Below the pieces are notes generated by a model. That model saw only the letters and a list, made by a program, of their open reading frames with translations. It was not told the origin of the DNA and made no database searches. DNA of 64,000 nucleotides from Bombyx mori. Its lineage: Eukaryota; Arthropoda; Insecta; Lepidoptera; Bombycidae. The DNA is taken from the NCBI RefSeq assembly GCF_030269925.1, contig NC_085133.1, forward strand, positions 5,910,001 to 5,974,000, read 5' to 3'. Of this stretch, positions 1 to 11,002 are shown in pieces. A program made the position numbers and the translations under genes. How positions within the stretch are numbered: position 1 is the stretch's first letter; each line of letters opens with the position of its first letter.

Positions 1-264
1 GTACGCATGTTTTTTTTTTGTTAAAGACCCGAGCGGAGACGGAGCGGGCCGCCAGTGTTCAATAAATGCATCTATGTCAATATTAAATGTAACAGTGTAT
101 TGAACGTGTGATTTCAAGAAATCTTTGTGCGACGTATTATATCGAAAACGCTTGGTAAACTTGTTCCATATTGTGTTAGCTTTAGAAACTGTGTTACAGA
201 AACACGAATCTAGAATATATGACTTTTAAGTTGTGGCGGCTTTAAATTATTGTTATTTTCTTTT

Positions 265-545
265 GTAGATCGCGTCATTTCCTCACTGCTGAGGGTCGTG
301 ACCATTATATTATGACAGGATTTTACTCCCTGTAATGTTCCGCCAGTGCCTCCGATCATTGGCCTCTCATGGGACCAATGGGATCCCTAGTGTGGTGCCG
401 ATTTGGTCGACTGCGCCCTCGCGGTCTCTTTCCCTCGATCTTCCCTGTCACGAATAGTCTCTCTAAGCTATCCGGTGTTTTCCGAGCAATATGACCGAAG
501 TACTCGAGCGCGCGGCGAAGGCAGAGTGTGGACAGTCTTGTCTTG
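265..545 (-). mobile_element. LINE fragment, C-terminal tail of an RT ORF
   Basis: Read on the minus strand, part of the stretch translates as RALEYFGHIARKTPDSLER followed by GKIEGKRPRGRS. This matches the C-terminal tail common to insect endonuclease-RT LINEs (RTE-like). In-frame stops appear further on, so it is a decayed fragment. Confidence 0.6.
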
Positions 546-840
546 ATATGCAGTTGGTCTAAGTGTAGAACTATGTGTTATTAAATAAAAAAATTCAATT
601 TAATGAATTAGTTCTTTTATGTGCCTATTTAGAAAGCGTGCCGATGGCGATGGGCCGTGAGTGAGCTCACCAAACTAAGTAATAAATAAACGGTAGCTTC
701 ATACAGTAATTAATCTCACCTTTTTGTTTACCACTAGATTAGAACTTACGACCAACTATAACGTCAGATATCTGCTAATTAAAGTCCCGTCAAAACTGGC
801 TCGAAAGACGAGTTAACACAGATACTGGATACGATTTTTT
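546..840. other. Gfrl: intron, nothing recognised
   Basis: AT-rich spacer between a LINE tail and a Bm1 copy. No motif or coding signal was seen. Confidence 0.5.
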
Positions 841-1088
841 ACTGGTGGTAGGACCTCTTGTGAGTCCGCACGGGTAGGTACCACCACCCCGCCTATTTCT
901 GCCGTGAAGCAGTAATACGTTTCGGTTTGAAGGGCGGAGCAGCCGTTGTAACTATACATGAGACCTTAGAACTTATATCTCAAGCTGGGTGGCGCACTTA
1001 CGTTGTAGTTGTCTATGGGCTCCAGTAACCACTTAACACCGGGTGGGCTGTGAGCTCGTCCAACCATCTCAGGAATACATAAAAAAAG
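841..1088 (+). mobile_element. Bm1 SINE, 5'-truncated (3' half)
   Basis: Starts at ACTGGTGGTAGGACC and runs through the Bm1 3' body (TGCCGTGAAGCAGTAA, AACCACTTAACACC, GGGCTGTGAGCTCG) to an A-run. The tRNA-derived head is missing. Confidence 0.9.
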
Positions 1089-1391
1089 ATTAGACTACAA
1101 TTTCATTGAAGTCATCAATTAAAAAGAACGCAACTAAAAAATCCTAATTGAAAATAAGATTGAACGTAAAACATCGTGAGATTCGTATATAATAATATAT
1201 GAAACGAATGTTTGGGAATATTTGGAACATGCCTTATCGAGCGCACATCAATCACTGCGCCAAATATTTTGAGAGCCAACGCCTCGAGCAAATTGACTCT
1301 CGAACGGGAGTCAACGATAGAATTCCTCTTTCTAACGATCGGTATTATTTGTATTCTTATTCGAGAAGTGGAGCATATCTTTATATATATA

Positions 1392-1590
1392 CTAGCCGTA
1401 CTCGCCCGCTTCGCTGAGCATTATTATTTATTGTCATTATTATTAGGGAGTCCAACACTCATATAAAATATTAACCTATCCATTAAGTACATGTATTTTC
1501 TACATGGATACCAAGTTTCAAATCAATCGGATGCATGGTTCAGTAGTTTCCGTAAAAAACACTGTACATTTATATATTTATTAGTATAGA
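1392..1590 (-). mobile_element. Short non-autonomous Helitron-like element
   Basis: On the minus strand it begins TCTATACTAATA and ends GGCTAG, with A before TC and T after CTAG. These are the Helitron termini at an A^T target. It is 199 bp with no coding capacity. Confidence 0.6.
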
Positions 1591-1820
1591 TTTTTTCTGT
1601 GCGTGTGTTTGTCACGGAGCTTCTCCTAAGCGGTTGAATCGATTTGAATGATGATTTAATGATTTAGTTTTATCATTAAAAAATATTTGTTGTCTGGGTT
1701 TTTACGAATAGATCCTGAAAGTGCATAGTGAATAATATGGTGTTTAAAACAATTCGTAATATGATAGATTATGTATTATAATACAATGTTCGGGATATGA
1801 TTGGTTTTTTGGCATCGGTT

Positions 1821-2143
1821 TTTTTTCCCTACCTGTGCTGATTGCCTTGAGAGGCTATTTCAGCGTCGCCTTGACGTGTAGGTGAGCTCATAGGGCTCAA
1901 ATCGGCGTGTTGCTAACACTACTAGGAAGTAAGAGCAATGCTTCGCAGAATCTACCACCGGATCGGAAACGCGACTCACTAAGAAGATCCAGCGAGAAAC
2001 TCAGTGGGCTGTGTCTATGGATTAATTTACTCGCCGATCCCTTCGTCGCAAGTGACGGTTTCGGCGAGGACGGTAACCGGTGCTTGAGGTACCTAAAAGC
2101 ACAGTTAATGGATCGGGAGGATCCGTAATGACGTGTTTAGGGC
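1821..2143 (-). mobile_element. Jockey-type LINE 3' end (subfamily 1), 5'-truncated
   Basis: T-run then ccctacctgtgctgattgcc on the plus strand, so sense is minus with a 3' A-tail at the left. It contains the 3'UTR markers GATCTTCT(T/C)A..., ACTCAGTGGGCTGTG and GGTACCTAAAAGCAC shared with the copies at 3.4, 7.2, 19.5, 28.6, 50.5 and 58.8 kb. Confidence 0.8.
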
Positions 2144-2694
2144 CGGTTTCTTGTGGGATGTGTGATGATCTATAAATTTATTTCTTTGCATAATATCGAC
2201 CGTTGCAGATACAAAAAAAACATTAGCTGTGAAGAAAATACTTGAGGCACAACTTCTTGATGATTATTCTGGAGGAACTCATCACCTAATGACGGGGGAC
2301 TGTAGACTACGTCGTATTTGACATTCGATTGTGCCACAGAAAAAACTACCAGCTGATTTTTTAAATCGGAATCGATGACTATTGTCCGGAACACGCAAAC
2401 GCCCCGAACAAAATCTCGAAATAAAAAAAATAAAAAAAGAGTACTAAAAATTTCGTAGAAAAGTCTTATTCTTGAAGATAACCAGGAAAAAGAGGAAAGT
2501 AAGGGTTTCGAATTACGTTTTCCATTTGTTTGTTTGTTCAATCCAGCTAATCCTTAATCCCTGGCATCGTGTTATCGCAGGAGTCTCCGCGGGGCGCGGT
2601 CGAATTCAAAAACGCTTAGAATATTTCCTTCTTTATAGAAACTGGGACATTGTCCGCTTAGAATCGTTCCTTGTTTAAAAGAAACTGGGACATT
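2144..2694. other. Gfrl: intron, mostly featureless
   Basis: No gene signal, despite a 123-codon open stretch on the minus strand at 2170-2541 that has no recognisable domain. Contains the short tandem duplication at 2617-2698. Confidence 0.5.
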
Positions 2695-2698
2695 GCCT
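2617..2698. repeat. about 41-bp imperfect tandem duplication
   Basis: Two consecutive copies of a block that starts CTTAGAAT and ends GAAACTGGGACATTG, roughly 85% alike by eye. Confidence 0.7.
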
Positions 2699-2935
2699 CT
2701 TCTTCTTTTTCTCCACCTTATCCCACTAGGTGGGGTCGGCATAGCTAATTTTCTCTTCCATTCTCTTCTATTAGCCGTCATATCAACACTCACTCCCCAC
2801 TTTCTCTCTCATATCGTCATTCACACACTCCATCCATGTCTTCTTCGGTCGGCCTCTTCTCCCTCTACCATTTCCATACATCTCCTAGTCACATGCATCT
2901 TTTCTCTACGCATCACATGTCCATACTACGCCATC
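2695..2935 (-). mobile_element. LINE fragment, RTE-like RT tail
   Basis: The minus-strand reading gives GRGRRGRPKKTWMECVNDD, MREKVGSEC, a stop, then MTANRREWKRKLAMPTP. This is the basic GRPKK-W-x-x-C-V tail and R-x-x-W of RTE-type LINE proteins, with at least one in-frame stop. Confidence 0.7.
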
Positions 2936-3431
2936 AGACACAAAACATAGTATCAGATTGATTAGCCCTTCGTATCATGATTTTCGATCATGAGGCTTAG
3001 CTAAAAACGCAAATTGTTCTTTTAAGAAACAGTAGTTCTTTTATAAATGGTTTTTTTTTTACCAAATGAGAAATATGAAGTAGATCTTTACTCAAACATC
3101 AACATTGGACATTTATAGGACGGAATTTTTTTGTTACGATTAGTTACATGTGCTTCTCGTCGAGCGATTAGCGAGTCTACTGCAACTCTAGTCTGACGAT
3201 TTCTGTCAACTATGGCTGTCTGGTGTCAAAATAGAATGACACCAAGCGATTCACCGGATCTTCAGTATCATTCTCGAATTATACCAGCGCACTGCGAACG
3301 CCAATGGCATTTACTAGTGGAAACTGGTATTGTAGATGGTTGTGGTAAGAACGCTAGGTTAACGTATGTACGATTAGGTATTACTCTACCTACCTCCTCT
3401 ACCTACTTCTGCTGTCTCATGCGTTTCATTT
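2936..3431. other. Gfrl: intron, nothing recognised
   Basis: AT-rich. An 82-codon open stretch at 3212-3460 shows no domain and I do not regard it as a gene. Confidence 0.45.
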
Positions 3432-4190
3432 ATTTTTTTTATTTTTCCTACCTAAGCTGATAGCCCTAGCGGCTATTTCAGCGTAACCCTAACTTTAGTA
3501 GGTGAGCTCACGGGGCTCAAACCTGACGATGTTGCTAACACGAACCCTAGCAAGAGTCGTGCTTCGCAGAATCTACCACCGGATCGGAAACGCGACCCAC
3601 TGAGAAGATCCGGCGAGAAACTCAGTGGGCTGTGTCTGAGAGTTAATTTGCTCGTCGAGCCCTTCGTCGCAAGCGACGGGTTCGACGAGAACGGTGACCG
3701 GTGCTTGAAGTACCTAAAAGCACCGTTAGTGGATCGGGAGGATCCGAGATGACGTGTTTTGGGCGACGTCGACTGCTTTCCATTCTGTCCGCAGGATCGG
3801 GAATGTAGTTACCGGCGGCCACGATGAGAGGGTTCTCGTGTCGTGCCGCTTTATCGAAGTGGCGCATGGACGCCGACTGAAGATACTTACTGATGGACTC
3901 TAAGTCCAGGTCGTCATGGAGGTCGACGTTCCTGACGAACCACGGGGCTCCGACGGCTATCCTGCAAAAACGGGATTGAATGATTTGAAAGGATTTTAAG
4001 TGTATGCGGGCCGCGTGAGCGAACACTACACTTGCATAGGTCATGACGGGGCGTATGCAAGTTTTGTAGAGTGTCACCTTATTTCTAAGGGACATTTTAC
4101 TTCGCCTACATATCATCGGGTAGAGACGTCCTAGGATGAAGGCGGCACGGTCGCGTACCGTCTTGATGTGGGGGTGCGTTTCAGTTTAAA
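3432..4190 (-). mobile_element. 5'-truncated Jockey-type LINE (subfamily 1) with ORF2 C-terminus and 3'UTR
   Basis: T-rich tail at 3432-3450, the 3'UTR shared with the copies at 1.8, 50.5 and 58.8 kb, then the ORF2 C-terminus. It ends near 4190, where similarity to the intact LINE at 60.5-64 kb stops. The encoded segment is clearly diverged from that LINE. Confidence 0.85.
3643..4116 (-). pseudogene. ORF2 C-terminal fragment of a Jockey-type LINE
   Basis: 157 codons, beginning MICRRSKMSLRNKVTLYKTC and continuing TYASVVFAHAARIH and GAPWFVRNVDLHDDL. This is the post-RT thumb and C-terminal region of Jockey-clade ORF2. Endonuclease and palm are absent, so it is not functional. The closest relative in the window is the C-terminus of the 960-aa ORF2 at 60702-63584, with many substitutions (IHLKSFQIIQ against THIDTLQSLQ). 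Confidence 0.85.
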
Positions 4191-4539
4191 GGGACCGACC
4201 TTATGCAATACAATTAATTGAGTCTGCGAATTGATCGCTGATGGTAGCGGCATTATGGCATGGTTAGCGTTGTGATGAAGATAATAAGGAAAATTATTTT
4301 CGGTAAAGAAAATCCTTAGGGTCCTCGAATATTTGTGTGTTATATGTATGCGTGTAGTTTATATCGTATACAATCACATCATCACTGAGTTAGCTCAATT
4401 ATTAATCGATTAATTAACAAACTTAATTTGATTTATTATATTTTTTAATAAAACGATACATATACATGTCACTGATTGCTGATTTAACTGAAACGTATCA
4501 AAATAAAAACGAGATTTACAAATATCATGAATCTAATCA
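4191..4539. other. Gfrl: intron, nothing recognised
   Basis: Strongly AT-rich spacer. No motif seen. Confidence 0.5.
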
Positions 4540-4908
4540 ATAATCAATTTTTCTAATGAATTACGCACTCAACAAATGCTCACGATTGACTTCCACGGTG
4601 AAGGAATAACATCGTGTAATAAAAGTGAAACCCGCAAAATTATAATTTGCGTAATTACTGGTAGTAGGACCTCTTGTGAGTCCGCGCGGGTAATTACCAC
4701 CGCCATTGCCTATTTCTGCCGTGAAGCAGTAATGCGTTTCGGTTTGAAGGGTGGGGCACCCGTTGTAACTATACTGAGATCTTAGAACTTATATCTCAAG
4801 GTGGGTGGCGCATTTACGTTGTAGATGTCCATGTGCTCCAGTAACCAACATTTAACACCAGGTGGGCTGTGAGCTCGTCCACCCATCTAAGCAACAAAAA
4901 AAAAAACA
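4540..4908 (+). mobile_element. Bm1 SINE lacking the tRNA head
   Basis: Starts at CAATTTTTCTAATGAA just after the position of the B box in full-length Bm1, continues through the GAATAACATCGTGTAAT block and 3' body, and ends in an A-run. Confidence 0.92.
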
Positions 4909-5264
4909 ATCTAGAAGATGCCATTGCGTAAAATAAAAGAAAAATTCGGAAACAAAAACAAAACACAGCAAATCAGAAACGCTATGAGTTGACAACTTGC
5001 GAAGTTTTCGCTTGAAACATTACGTTTTTCTCAGAAATCAGTCCGCCTCGAGACTAATGAGATTACTCATTCGTATTCTGATGTTCGTTTCGCGTAATAT
5101 TGCCCATGATCCGGCTAAATAGTCGATTTATCTTAGAATATTTTTTTGTTGTGTAAAATCGAGGAGCGCTTAACGAATAAATTATATGATCTTTTTGTGT
5201 ATTCAAATCATAATTTATTGTGACTATCGTGGCACCTATGCTAGGAACTGCCCTTAGAATACCA

Positions 5265-5605
5265 TCAATTTTTCTAATGAAATACATACCCAACAATTGT
5301 TCACGATTGCCTTCCACGGTGAAGGAATAGCATCGAGTAATAAAAATGAAACCCGCAAAATTATAATTTGCGTAATTACTGGTGGCAGGACCTCTTGCGA
5401 GTCCGCGCTGGTGGGTACCACCACTCTGCCTATTCCTGCCGTGAAGGTTTGAAGGGTGGGGCAGCCGTTGTAACTATACTTGAGACCTTATTCTCAAGGT
5501 GGGTGGCGCATTTACGTTGTGGATGTCTATGGGTTCCAGTAACCACTTAACACCAGGTGGGCTGTGAGCTCGCCCACCCATCTAAGCAATATAAAAAAAA
5601 AAACA
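5265..5605 (+). mobile_element. Bm1 SINE lacking the tRNA head
   Basis: Begins at the same internal Bm1 position as the copy at 4540 and ends in an A-run. It has internal deletions near TGCCGTGAAGG and ACCTTATTCTC. Confidence 0.92.
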
Positions 5606-6427
5606 ATACGCTTAAAGTAATAACATTGTAATTAAGTTCATAGGTTCATAGTTCATGGGTGTGTCAGATTTCGCTTCCAGTTCAGAATCAATGTCTTAGT
5701 TTTACCGGCACTCACGAAAGAAGGGTTAATTTTAGATTAGAGACGATAAAGTCATTGTCTATTGATTTGCAAAGACAATTATTTTTCACCTTGCCGGTGG
5801 GTCGCTGAAGGAAAATAAAATAAAAGATAGCCTTAGTACGTTGCATACGTTGCACTGTACAAAAAAAAATACTAATTTAAAATGCAGCATTTTCCCTCAA
5901 ACCTTCATTTGTTATGTAACTAACATATCGCTAATTATTTAATGATCTAAACATAAGATTAGGGAACGACTCGGTAGCTTTAAAAACAAAGTTCTAAAAT
6001 TTTTTACTTACTATCAACTTAAATAATGTCATTGCTCTAAGTAAGCAGGTACTTTGTAAGACTTAGACAAGCCGATCGAACGTAAACAAAACTTGTCACT
6101 TAAAAAGTAATGGTATATATACACAAGGGAAGTCGCGATCAATTTATAGTATTAAAGGGCTCCGCTCAGATTGAAAGTTGACGCGCCCCGTCTACGGATG
6201 AGCCCGGGATTACCACGGGATTAGGACCCCGGCCCTCCGGGATACCGAGATTTCGGAATAAGAACTCAGCCGAGATTATAAGAAATGAATCAAACGTTCC
6301 GTTATATTGAAACAGGGAATTAGGGAAAAACGTTGAACATTCTATTAAATCTGTTTTGTTGTGGTATTTGTATGTTGTCTTATGTTTCAGTGTATGAACA
6401 TTTATCCGTATTAGGCTTAATAGTTTT
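5606..6427. other. Gfrl: intron, nothing firmly recognised
   Basis: AT-rich except for a GC-rich patch at about 6170-6260 that looks like a decayed LINE but could not be assigned. Confidence 0.4.
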
Positions 6428-6652
6428 TAGTCCGCACGGGTAGGTACCACCGCCCCGCCTGTTTCTGCCGTGAAGCAGTAATGCGTTTCGGTTTGAAAGG
6501 TGGGGCAGCCGTTGTGACTATACTGAGACCTTAGAACTATATCTCAAGGTGTGTGGCGCATTTACGTTGTAGATGTCTATGGGCTCCAGTAACCACTTAA
6601 CACCAGGTGGGCTGTGAGCTCGTCCACACATCTAAGCAATAAAAAAAAAATT
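6428..6652 (+). mobile_element. Bm1 SINE, 5'-truncated
   Basis: Starts inside the Bm1 3' body at AGTCCGCACGGGTAGG and ends CATCTAAGCAATAAAAAA. Confidence 0.9.
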
Positions 6653-7002
6653 ATAATAATAAAGATTTGCATTTTGACGCTATTTTCAGACACGTTTCTC
6701 GGTAAGACGGTTCCGTGACAGTACTAGAGGATGAAGACGACTAGAGCACGTGGGAGGTTAACTTCGCGATGGTCAGATTGGTTGAAGTCGGTTATATATG
6801 TCCCACTGCATTAGCTTACCAGAATCACTGTATAGATGGTGAGAATTCGCGTGGCGTGCTAATTTATCAACAAGTTCATGAGATCGCGACCGACCGCTCT
6901 AGGTGAAATGACGATGAATAAGACTTAAATAATATTATTATTAAACATTTGAAAAACTGTGCAATAAAAATTATCAATTAATTTGTTTATTTTTTTATTT
7001 TA
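6653..7002. other. Gfrl: intron, nothing recognised
   Basis: AT-rich spacer. No coding or repeat signal seen. Confidence 0.45.
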
Positions 7003-7490
7003 CTACCCTGCCTATTTCTGCCGTGAAGCAGTAATGTGTTTTGATGTGAAGGTCGGGACGGCCGTAGTGCTACGAGTATAAATAACCTTCAGAACTTTCA
7101 GGTTCAGATCTCAAGGTGGGTGGTGGAATTTACGTTGTTGCCGTCTATTCTTAACGGTGCTTTTAGGTACCTCAAGCACCGGTCATCGTCCTCGCCGAAC
7201 CCGTCATTTGCGACGAAGGGCTCGACGAGTAAATTATCCCATAGACACAGCCCACTAAGTTTCTCGCCGGATCTTCTCAATGGGTCGCGTTTCCGATCCC
7301 GTGATAGATTCTACGAAGCACTGCTCTTGCTAGGGCCAGTGTTAGTAACACTCCCGGTTTCAGCCCCGTGAGCTCACCTACTCGCCCGGTTACGTTACAT
7401 AGCTTCTCAAGGCGTCTATGGGCTTCGGTAACCACTGAACACCATATGGGCCGTGAGCTTGTCCACGCATGTAAGCAATAAAACAAAATA
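7003..7490 (+). mobile_element. Diverged Bm1 SINE interrupted by a LINE 3' fragment
   Basis: Bm1 3' body at 7003-7149 (TGCCGTGAAGCAGTAATG) resumes at about 7408 (TCTATGGGCTTCGGTAACCA) and ends AAGCAATAAAAC. The middle is LINE sequence. More diverged from consensus than other Bm1 copies in the window. Confidence 0.75.
7150..7407 (+). mobile_element. Jockey-type LINE 3'UTR fragment (subfamily 1) inside Bm1
   Basis: Sense plus: GGTACCTCAAGCACCGGTCA, then AAGGGCTCGACGAGTAAATT and CCGTGAGCTCACCTACTCG. Same 3'UTR as at 19.5 kb. It lacks a clear A-tail, so it may have been joined by recombination rather than retrotransposition. Confidence 0.75.
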
Positions 7491-7825
7491 AACTTAAACA
7501 GCATAGGAATTAAAAGGCTCTCAACGCTTTTCTTTTAATTATTCTCCATCGGTGGACATGTTTTAAAGACTAGAGAATACGTAGTTCTTAAGAATATCTG
7601 GATATGCAAGATTTCCGAAGACGATTAAAATTATACAGTGAAATTAAAGTATAAGTTATTCAATACTGAACTCATCACCCTGTGCCAACGACTACAATTA
7701 GAAAGCGATATAGGTAATTTAAGCGCGTTCGTCCTAAATAAATTAAAAATCTTAAGTTTGAGTGAATGGTATCTTTTTAAATTTTCAGTATAATATAAAT
7801 ATTACTTTTGGTTTTAAGTAAGTAC
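7491..7825. other. Gfrl: intron, nothing recognised
   Basis: AT-rich spacer between Bm1 copies. Confidence 0.45.
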
Positions 7826-8072
7826 TGGTGGTAGGACCTCCTGTAAGTCCGCACGGGTAGGTACCACGGCCCCACCTATTTCTGCCGTGAAGCAGTAATG
7901 TGTTTCGGTTTGAAATGTGGGGCAGCCGTTGTAACTATACTGAGACCTTAGAACTTATATCTCAAGGTGTGTGGCGCATTCACGCTGTAGATGTATATGG
8001 GCTCCAGTAACCACTTAACACCAGGTGGGCTGTGAGCTCGTCCACACATCCAGGCAATAAAAAAAAAAAAGT
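7826..8072 (+). mobile_element. Bm1 SINE, 5'-truncated, with A-tail
   Basis: ACTGGTGGTAGGACCTCCTG to CATCCAGGCAATAAAAAA. Confidence 0.92.
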
Positions 8073-8203
8073 CAATTTACAAATAGCGACGCTTTACTTT
8101 TTCCTTGATTAATTTTTTTCGATATTTCGAATAGAAAAGTACAAAATGAATGGATTATGTTATAAGACCTTTATGACAACCTTACCGAAACATACAGCTG
8201 ATA

Positions 8204-8370
8204 TTCTATTCTATTCTATCAGCCCATGGACGTCCACTGCTGGACATAGGCCTCCCCCAAGCCTCGCCACAAAGACCAGTCCTGCGCTGCCTGCATCCAG
8301 CGGATCCCCGCGAACCTCAATAGGTCGTCAGCCCACCCTGTGGGAGGCCTACCTACGCTACGTCTTCCAT
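8204..8370 (-). mobile_element. Old LINE 3'-region remnant
   Basis: Contains CCACTGCTGGACATAGGCCT and TGCATCCAGCGGATCCC, a pair found again at 25.4, 31.9 and 52.4 kb. Sense appears to be minus. The family was not identified. Confidence 0.5.
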
Positions 8371-9022
8371 AAGATAATATAATAATATAATAGCTAATAA
8401 TAGAATAGGAAATATTGTCTGTTCCATTTTCTATAACTCCGTGTACTGTTCACGAGTCCAGTCAAGCAATAGTCGATAAGTTCATTATATTAGTTCCACG
8501 AGAACTCGTAGGGCGTATATAAGTACTCTTGGCGAGTGCTTATATAGAGTACAGTCGTTAGACATATTTATTTAAAGGATTGCGTAAGGGTTTATTCCAT
8601 AGAATGTTTATTAATAAGATTATGTTTGAGATTTCGATAAATATGTTGAACGATAAATAATGAGGATTTTTTCTTTTGTTAGAGATAATAATAAGACGGG
8701 CGGCCTCTTTTCATTATTTGATGCGCACTATAGATACGTAGGTAAGTACATAACAGACATGGATACAGAGAGAGAGAGAATGTACTTTATTGCACACCAA
8801 AACACAATTAACATTAGAAAAATACAGGGGAGAAAGAAAAAAGAATGTCATCATCAATACGCTCTTAATTCACTTCAATGATTTGAAAATGATATATTGT
8901 TTTTAACTTTAACGTTTCGATACTAGAATATAAACATGACAAGGTGGTATGGTATAACCGGATTTAACATTTACGTAGAAGACTGAGTTTCTTTTTAGAA
9001 ACTGGTGAAATATATTCGAGGA
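8371..9022. other. Gfrl: intron, short inverted repeat only
   Basis: Contains an inverted repeat at about 8515-8543 (ATATAAGTACTC, 5-nt loop, GAGTGCTTATAT). Otherwise AT-rich and featureless. A 73-codon open stretch at 8660-8881 has no domain. Confidence 0.5.
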
Positions 9023-9223
9023 ACTGGTGGTAGGACCTCTTGTGAGTCTGCCGTGAAGCAGTAATGCGTTTCGGTTTGAAGGGTGGGGCAGCCGTTGTAA
9101 CTATACTAGAAATTATATCTCAAGGTGGGTGGCGCATTTACGTCATAGATATCTATAGGCTCCAGTAACCACTTAACACCAGGTGGGCTGTGAGCTCGTC
9201 CACCCATCTATGCTATAATATAA
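9023..9223 (+). mobile_element. Bm1 SINE, 5'-truncated with internal deletion
   Basis: ACTGGTGGTAGGACCTCTTG is followed at once by TCTGCCGTGAAGCAG, so about 35 bp of the consensus is missing. Confidence 0.9.
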
Positions 9224-9504
9224 AATAAAAGAACTGGAATAATTGTATGTAAAATACGTCATAACCCAAGGAAAATGACGAACACGTGTCTGAGTTTTTA
9301 TGTAAACATTTTATCGTCATCGAAAGCACACCAACGCATATTGGTAGGTGATCACAGTCGCTCATAAACGTAAGTAATGCCAGGATCATGAATGAGTCGT
9401 CAAGTAACAGTGATCAAAAAACGCCGTTGAGCTAATTTTGTTTCAGAGCCCGATGGTGTGTGGTAAATATGATCTTCTAAAGTATAATAAACTAACGCTG
9501 TGTT

Positions 9505-9615
9505 TTTTTTTTATTGCCTTTGTAGACAGACGAGCATACGGCCCACCTGATGGTGAGTGGTTACCGTCGCCCATAGATTTCAGCAATGCCAGGGGCAGAG
9601 CCAAGCCGCTGCCTA
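9505..9615 (-). mobile_element. Short retroelement 3' end, unclassified lepidopteran repeat
   Basis: T-run, then GACAGACGAGCATACGGCCC, CACCTGATGGTGAGTGGTTA and CCAAGCCGCTGCCTACC. Similar copies occur at 23.5, 33.1, 43.5, 52.2 and 58.3 kb, and an opposite-strand fragment at 14569-14620. Confidence 0.6.
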
Positions 9616-10025
9616 CCGCAAACGTGTTTCTAAGTAACAGGTTGGAACTCTGTTGTAGTGCATGATAATATTAAGATGGTCATCTCAATTTCTTAGAGAA
9701 CTCTCCATAGAACATGCGGTGTCGAACGCAAAGTGAACTGAACCCATCGTAAACTCCAATCCTGGCTGAGCTCGTACTCGCCATCTTGTTTTGGCGAAGC
9801 TAAAACACCTTGGATCCACCGGTTATCCTTCGACAGCAAAAAATCCTCGTAGATCCGTGGACCCGTTTAATTAAAACACCAACACTTACTTTTCTAATCA
9901 GTACACTATATCACTATGATTGAAACAGTTAGGGCGATCAATTAACTCTAGTCCCTGATATGAATTTCCCTCAGAACCAGCGAGCCACACCCAGCGTGCG
10001 TGTTATAAAGGCTCAAAGTACTCAC
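9616..10025. other. Gfrl: intron after the 10.1-kb exon
   Basis: Contains a moderately GC-rich stretch (9690-9830) that looks like a decayed repeat. No further cysteine-rich exon was found. Confidence 0.4.
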
Positions 10026-10153
10026 CGACGCAGGGATTGTGGTTGACGACAGCAAAGATGCGATCGCATCGTTTCTTCATGTGCGTATTGGGGCAGATGC
10101 AACCAAACAGTGGCGAGAGACGTAACCCAGCCCAGGCTTCACGACAAGCCTCC
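10026..10153 (-). CDS. Gfrl: Gfrl coding exon, end of second visible GFRalpha-type domain
   Basis: Seen: a 128-nt exon, acceptor TCACAG before 10153 and donor GTGAGT after 10026, phase 1 nt + 42 codons + 1 nt. It encodes EACREAWAGLRLSPLFGC, then ICPNTHMKKRCDRIF and NHNPCV. This is the C-terminal half of a GFRalpha domain (C-R-E-A-W...GCxC...C...NPCV). The donor leaves one G, so a further exon must follow on the minus strand. I could not find a phase-compatible cysteine-rich exon between 1 and 10025, so it probably lies left of the window. The four exons together give about 189 residues. Confidence 0.86.
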
Positions 10154-10583
10154 CTGTGATAAACATATAATTTTTTTTAATTTTTTTTGTAGATGCACCC
10201 TATTAAGTGCCGATATTGCCAAGATTGCCAAGATTGCTACACGCCTCAAGACATGAATTTGAAGTCTCAATTGTGTTTATAAAACGGCTTTCCAAGTTAG
10301 CGAATCGAAAATTAGAAATAGAAAAGATGATAGTGTCTGCAGTCGTGGACTCACAATACGCCACGTACCATCAGCAACAACAAAATCTCATTTTTATGTA
10401 CCAATGCTAACAGCTTAAGTGCCGAACGAGGTCTGATCTACCTCGTGCTTATTCCCTTAGGCACTAATAAATACCTATACACTCTCTCTTGCGAAGGCCG
10501 TAACTTCGTTTTCATTTAGTTTAGGAAAGAGGTGAACAGATGTCTTATTAAAACGGAATGCCTGCTGTGAATGTGTCAAGTAC
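10154..10583. other. Gfrl: intron between the 10.9- and 10.1-kb exons, left part
   Basis: No conserved element seen. A 67-codon plus-strand open stretch at 10207-10410 is not convincing as a gene. Confidence 0.45.
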
Positions 10584-10790
10584 ACCATTGTTCTTTTTCT
10601 TTTTTCTTTTTTTTATGATTGAAAGATTACTGGTGGCCCGGAGGCCTTTCCAGTTTCACCAGGACAGGTGGGCGAGCAAAGGCTCAGCCAGGAGGGGTGG
10701 GATTTGCTAACAACTGTCCGAGCGCCTCCGAAGGAGACCTAACAACTTAAGAGCAGTTGCTTCGCGAATGAATCTACTACCATTGTTCTT
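10584..10790 (-). mobile_element. Very short 5'-truncated Jockey-type LINE (subfamily 2) with target-site duplication
   Basis: The 3'UTR (ATGATTGAAAGATTACTGGT, CCTTTCCAGTTTCACCAGGA) is the same as the end of the full-length LINE at 60.5 kb. It lies between two copies of ACCATTGTTCTT (10584-10595 and 10779-10790). The insert is about 183 bp, entirely 3'UTR plus tail. Confidence 0.88.
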
Positions 10791-10857
10791 CTTCTATCTT
10801 TAAACGACATCATAAATCAGCTTCATCGATTAACAAAAAAACATTAGCATAGACTAC

Positions 10858-11002
10858 CTGTCATCCATACGACATTCTCCGTCACGTGCTTTGCAAGCGT
10901 TTTTGAACCGGTCAAAGAGCACGGAGCAAGCTTTTTCGTTGTGGCAGACACTCAGAGCATAAGTACACGTAGGGAGAGTCTCGACGGGGTATGGATCTTT
11001 CT
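10858..11002 (-). CDS. Gfrl: Gfrl coding exon, start of second visible GFRalpha-type domain
   Basis: Seen: a 145-nt exon, acceptor TTACAG before 11002 and donor GTAGTC after 10858, phase 2 nt + 47 codons + 2 nt. It encodes KDPYPVETLPTCTYALSVC, then CHNEKACSVLFDRFKNAC and RDGECRMDD. The C...ALSVC...C...LFDRFKNAC pattern is the core of a GFRalpha repeat (ligand- and RET-contact modules in vertebrate GFRalpha proteins). The final AG joins G of the next exon to code Arg. The donor GTAGTC is a weaker match than the other donors. The flanking intron to the left carries a short 5'-truncated Jockey LINE with target-site duplication. Confidence 0.87.

Noticed and set aside
6170..6260. GC-rich patch considered as rRNA or a coding exon
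   Set aside because: No open frame with splice sites and no rRNA motif I can name. Left unassigned.
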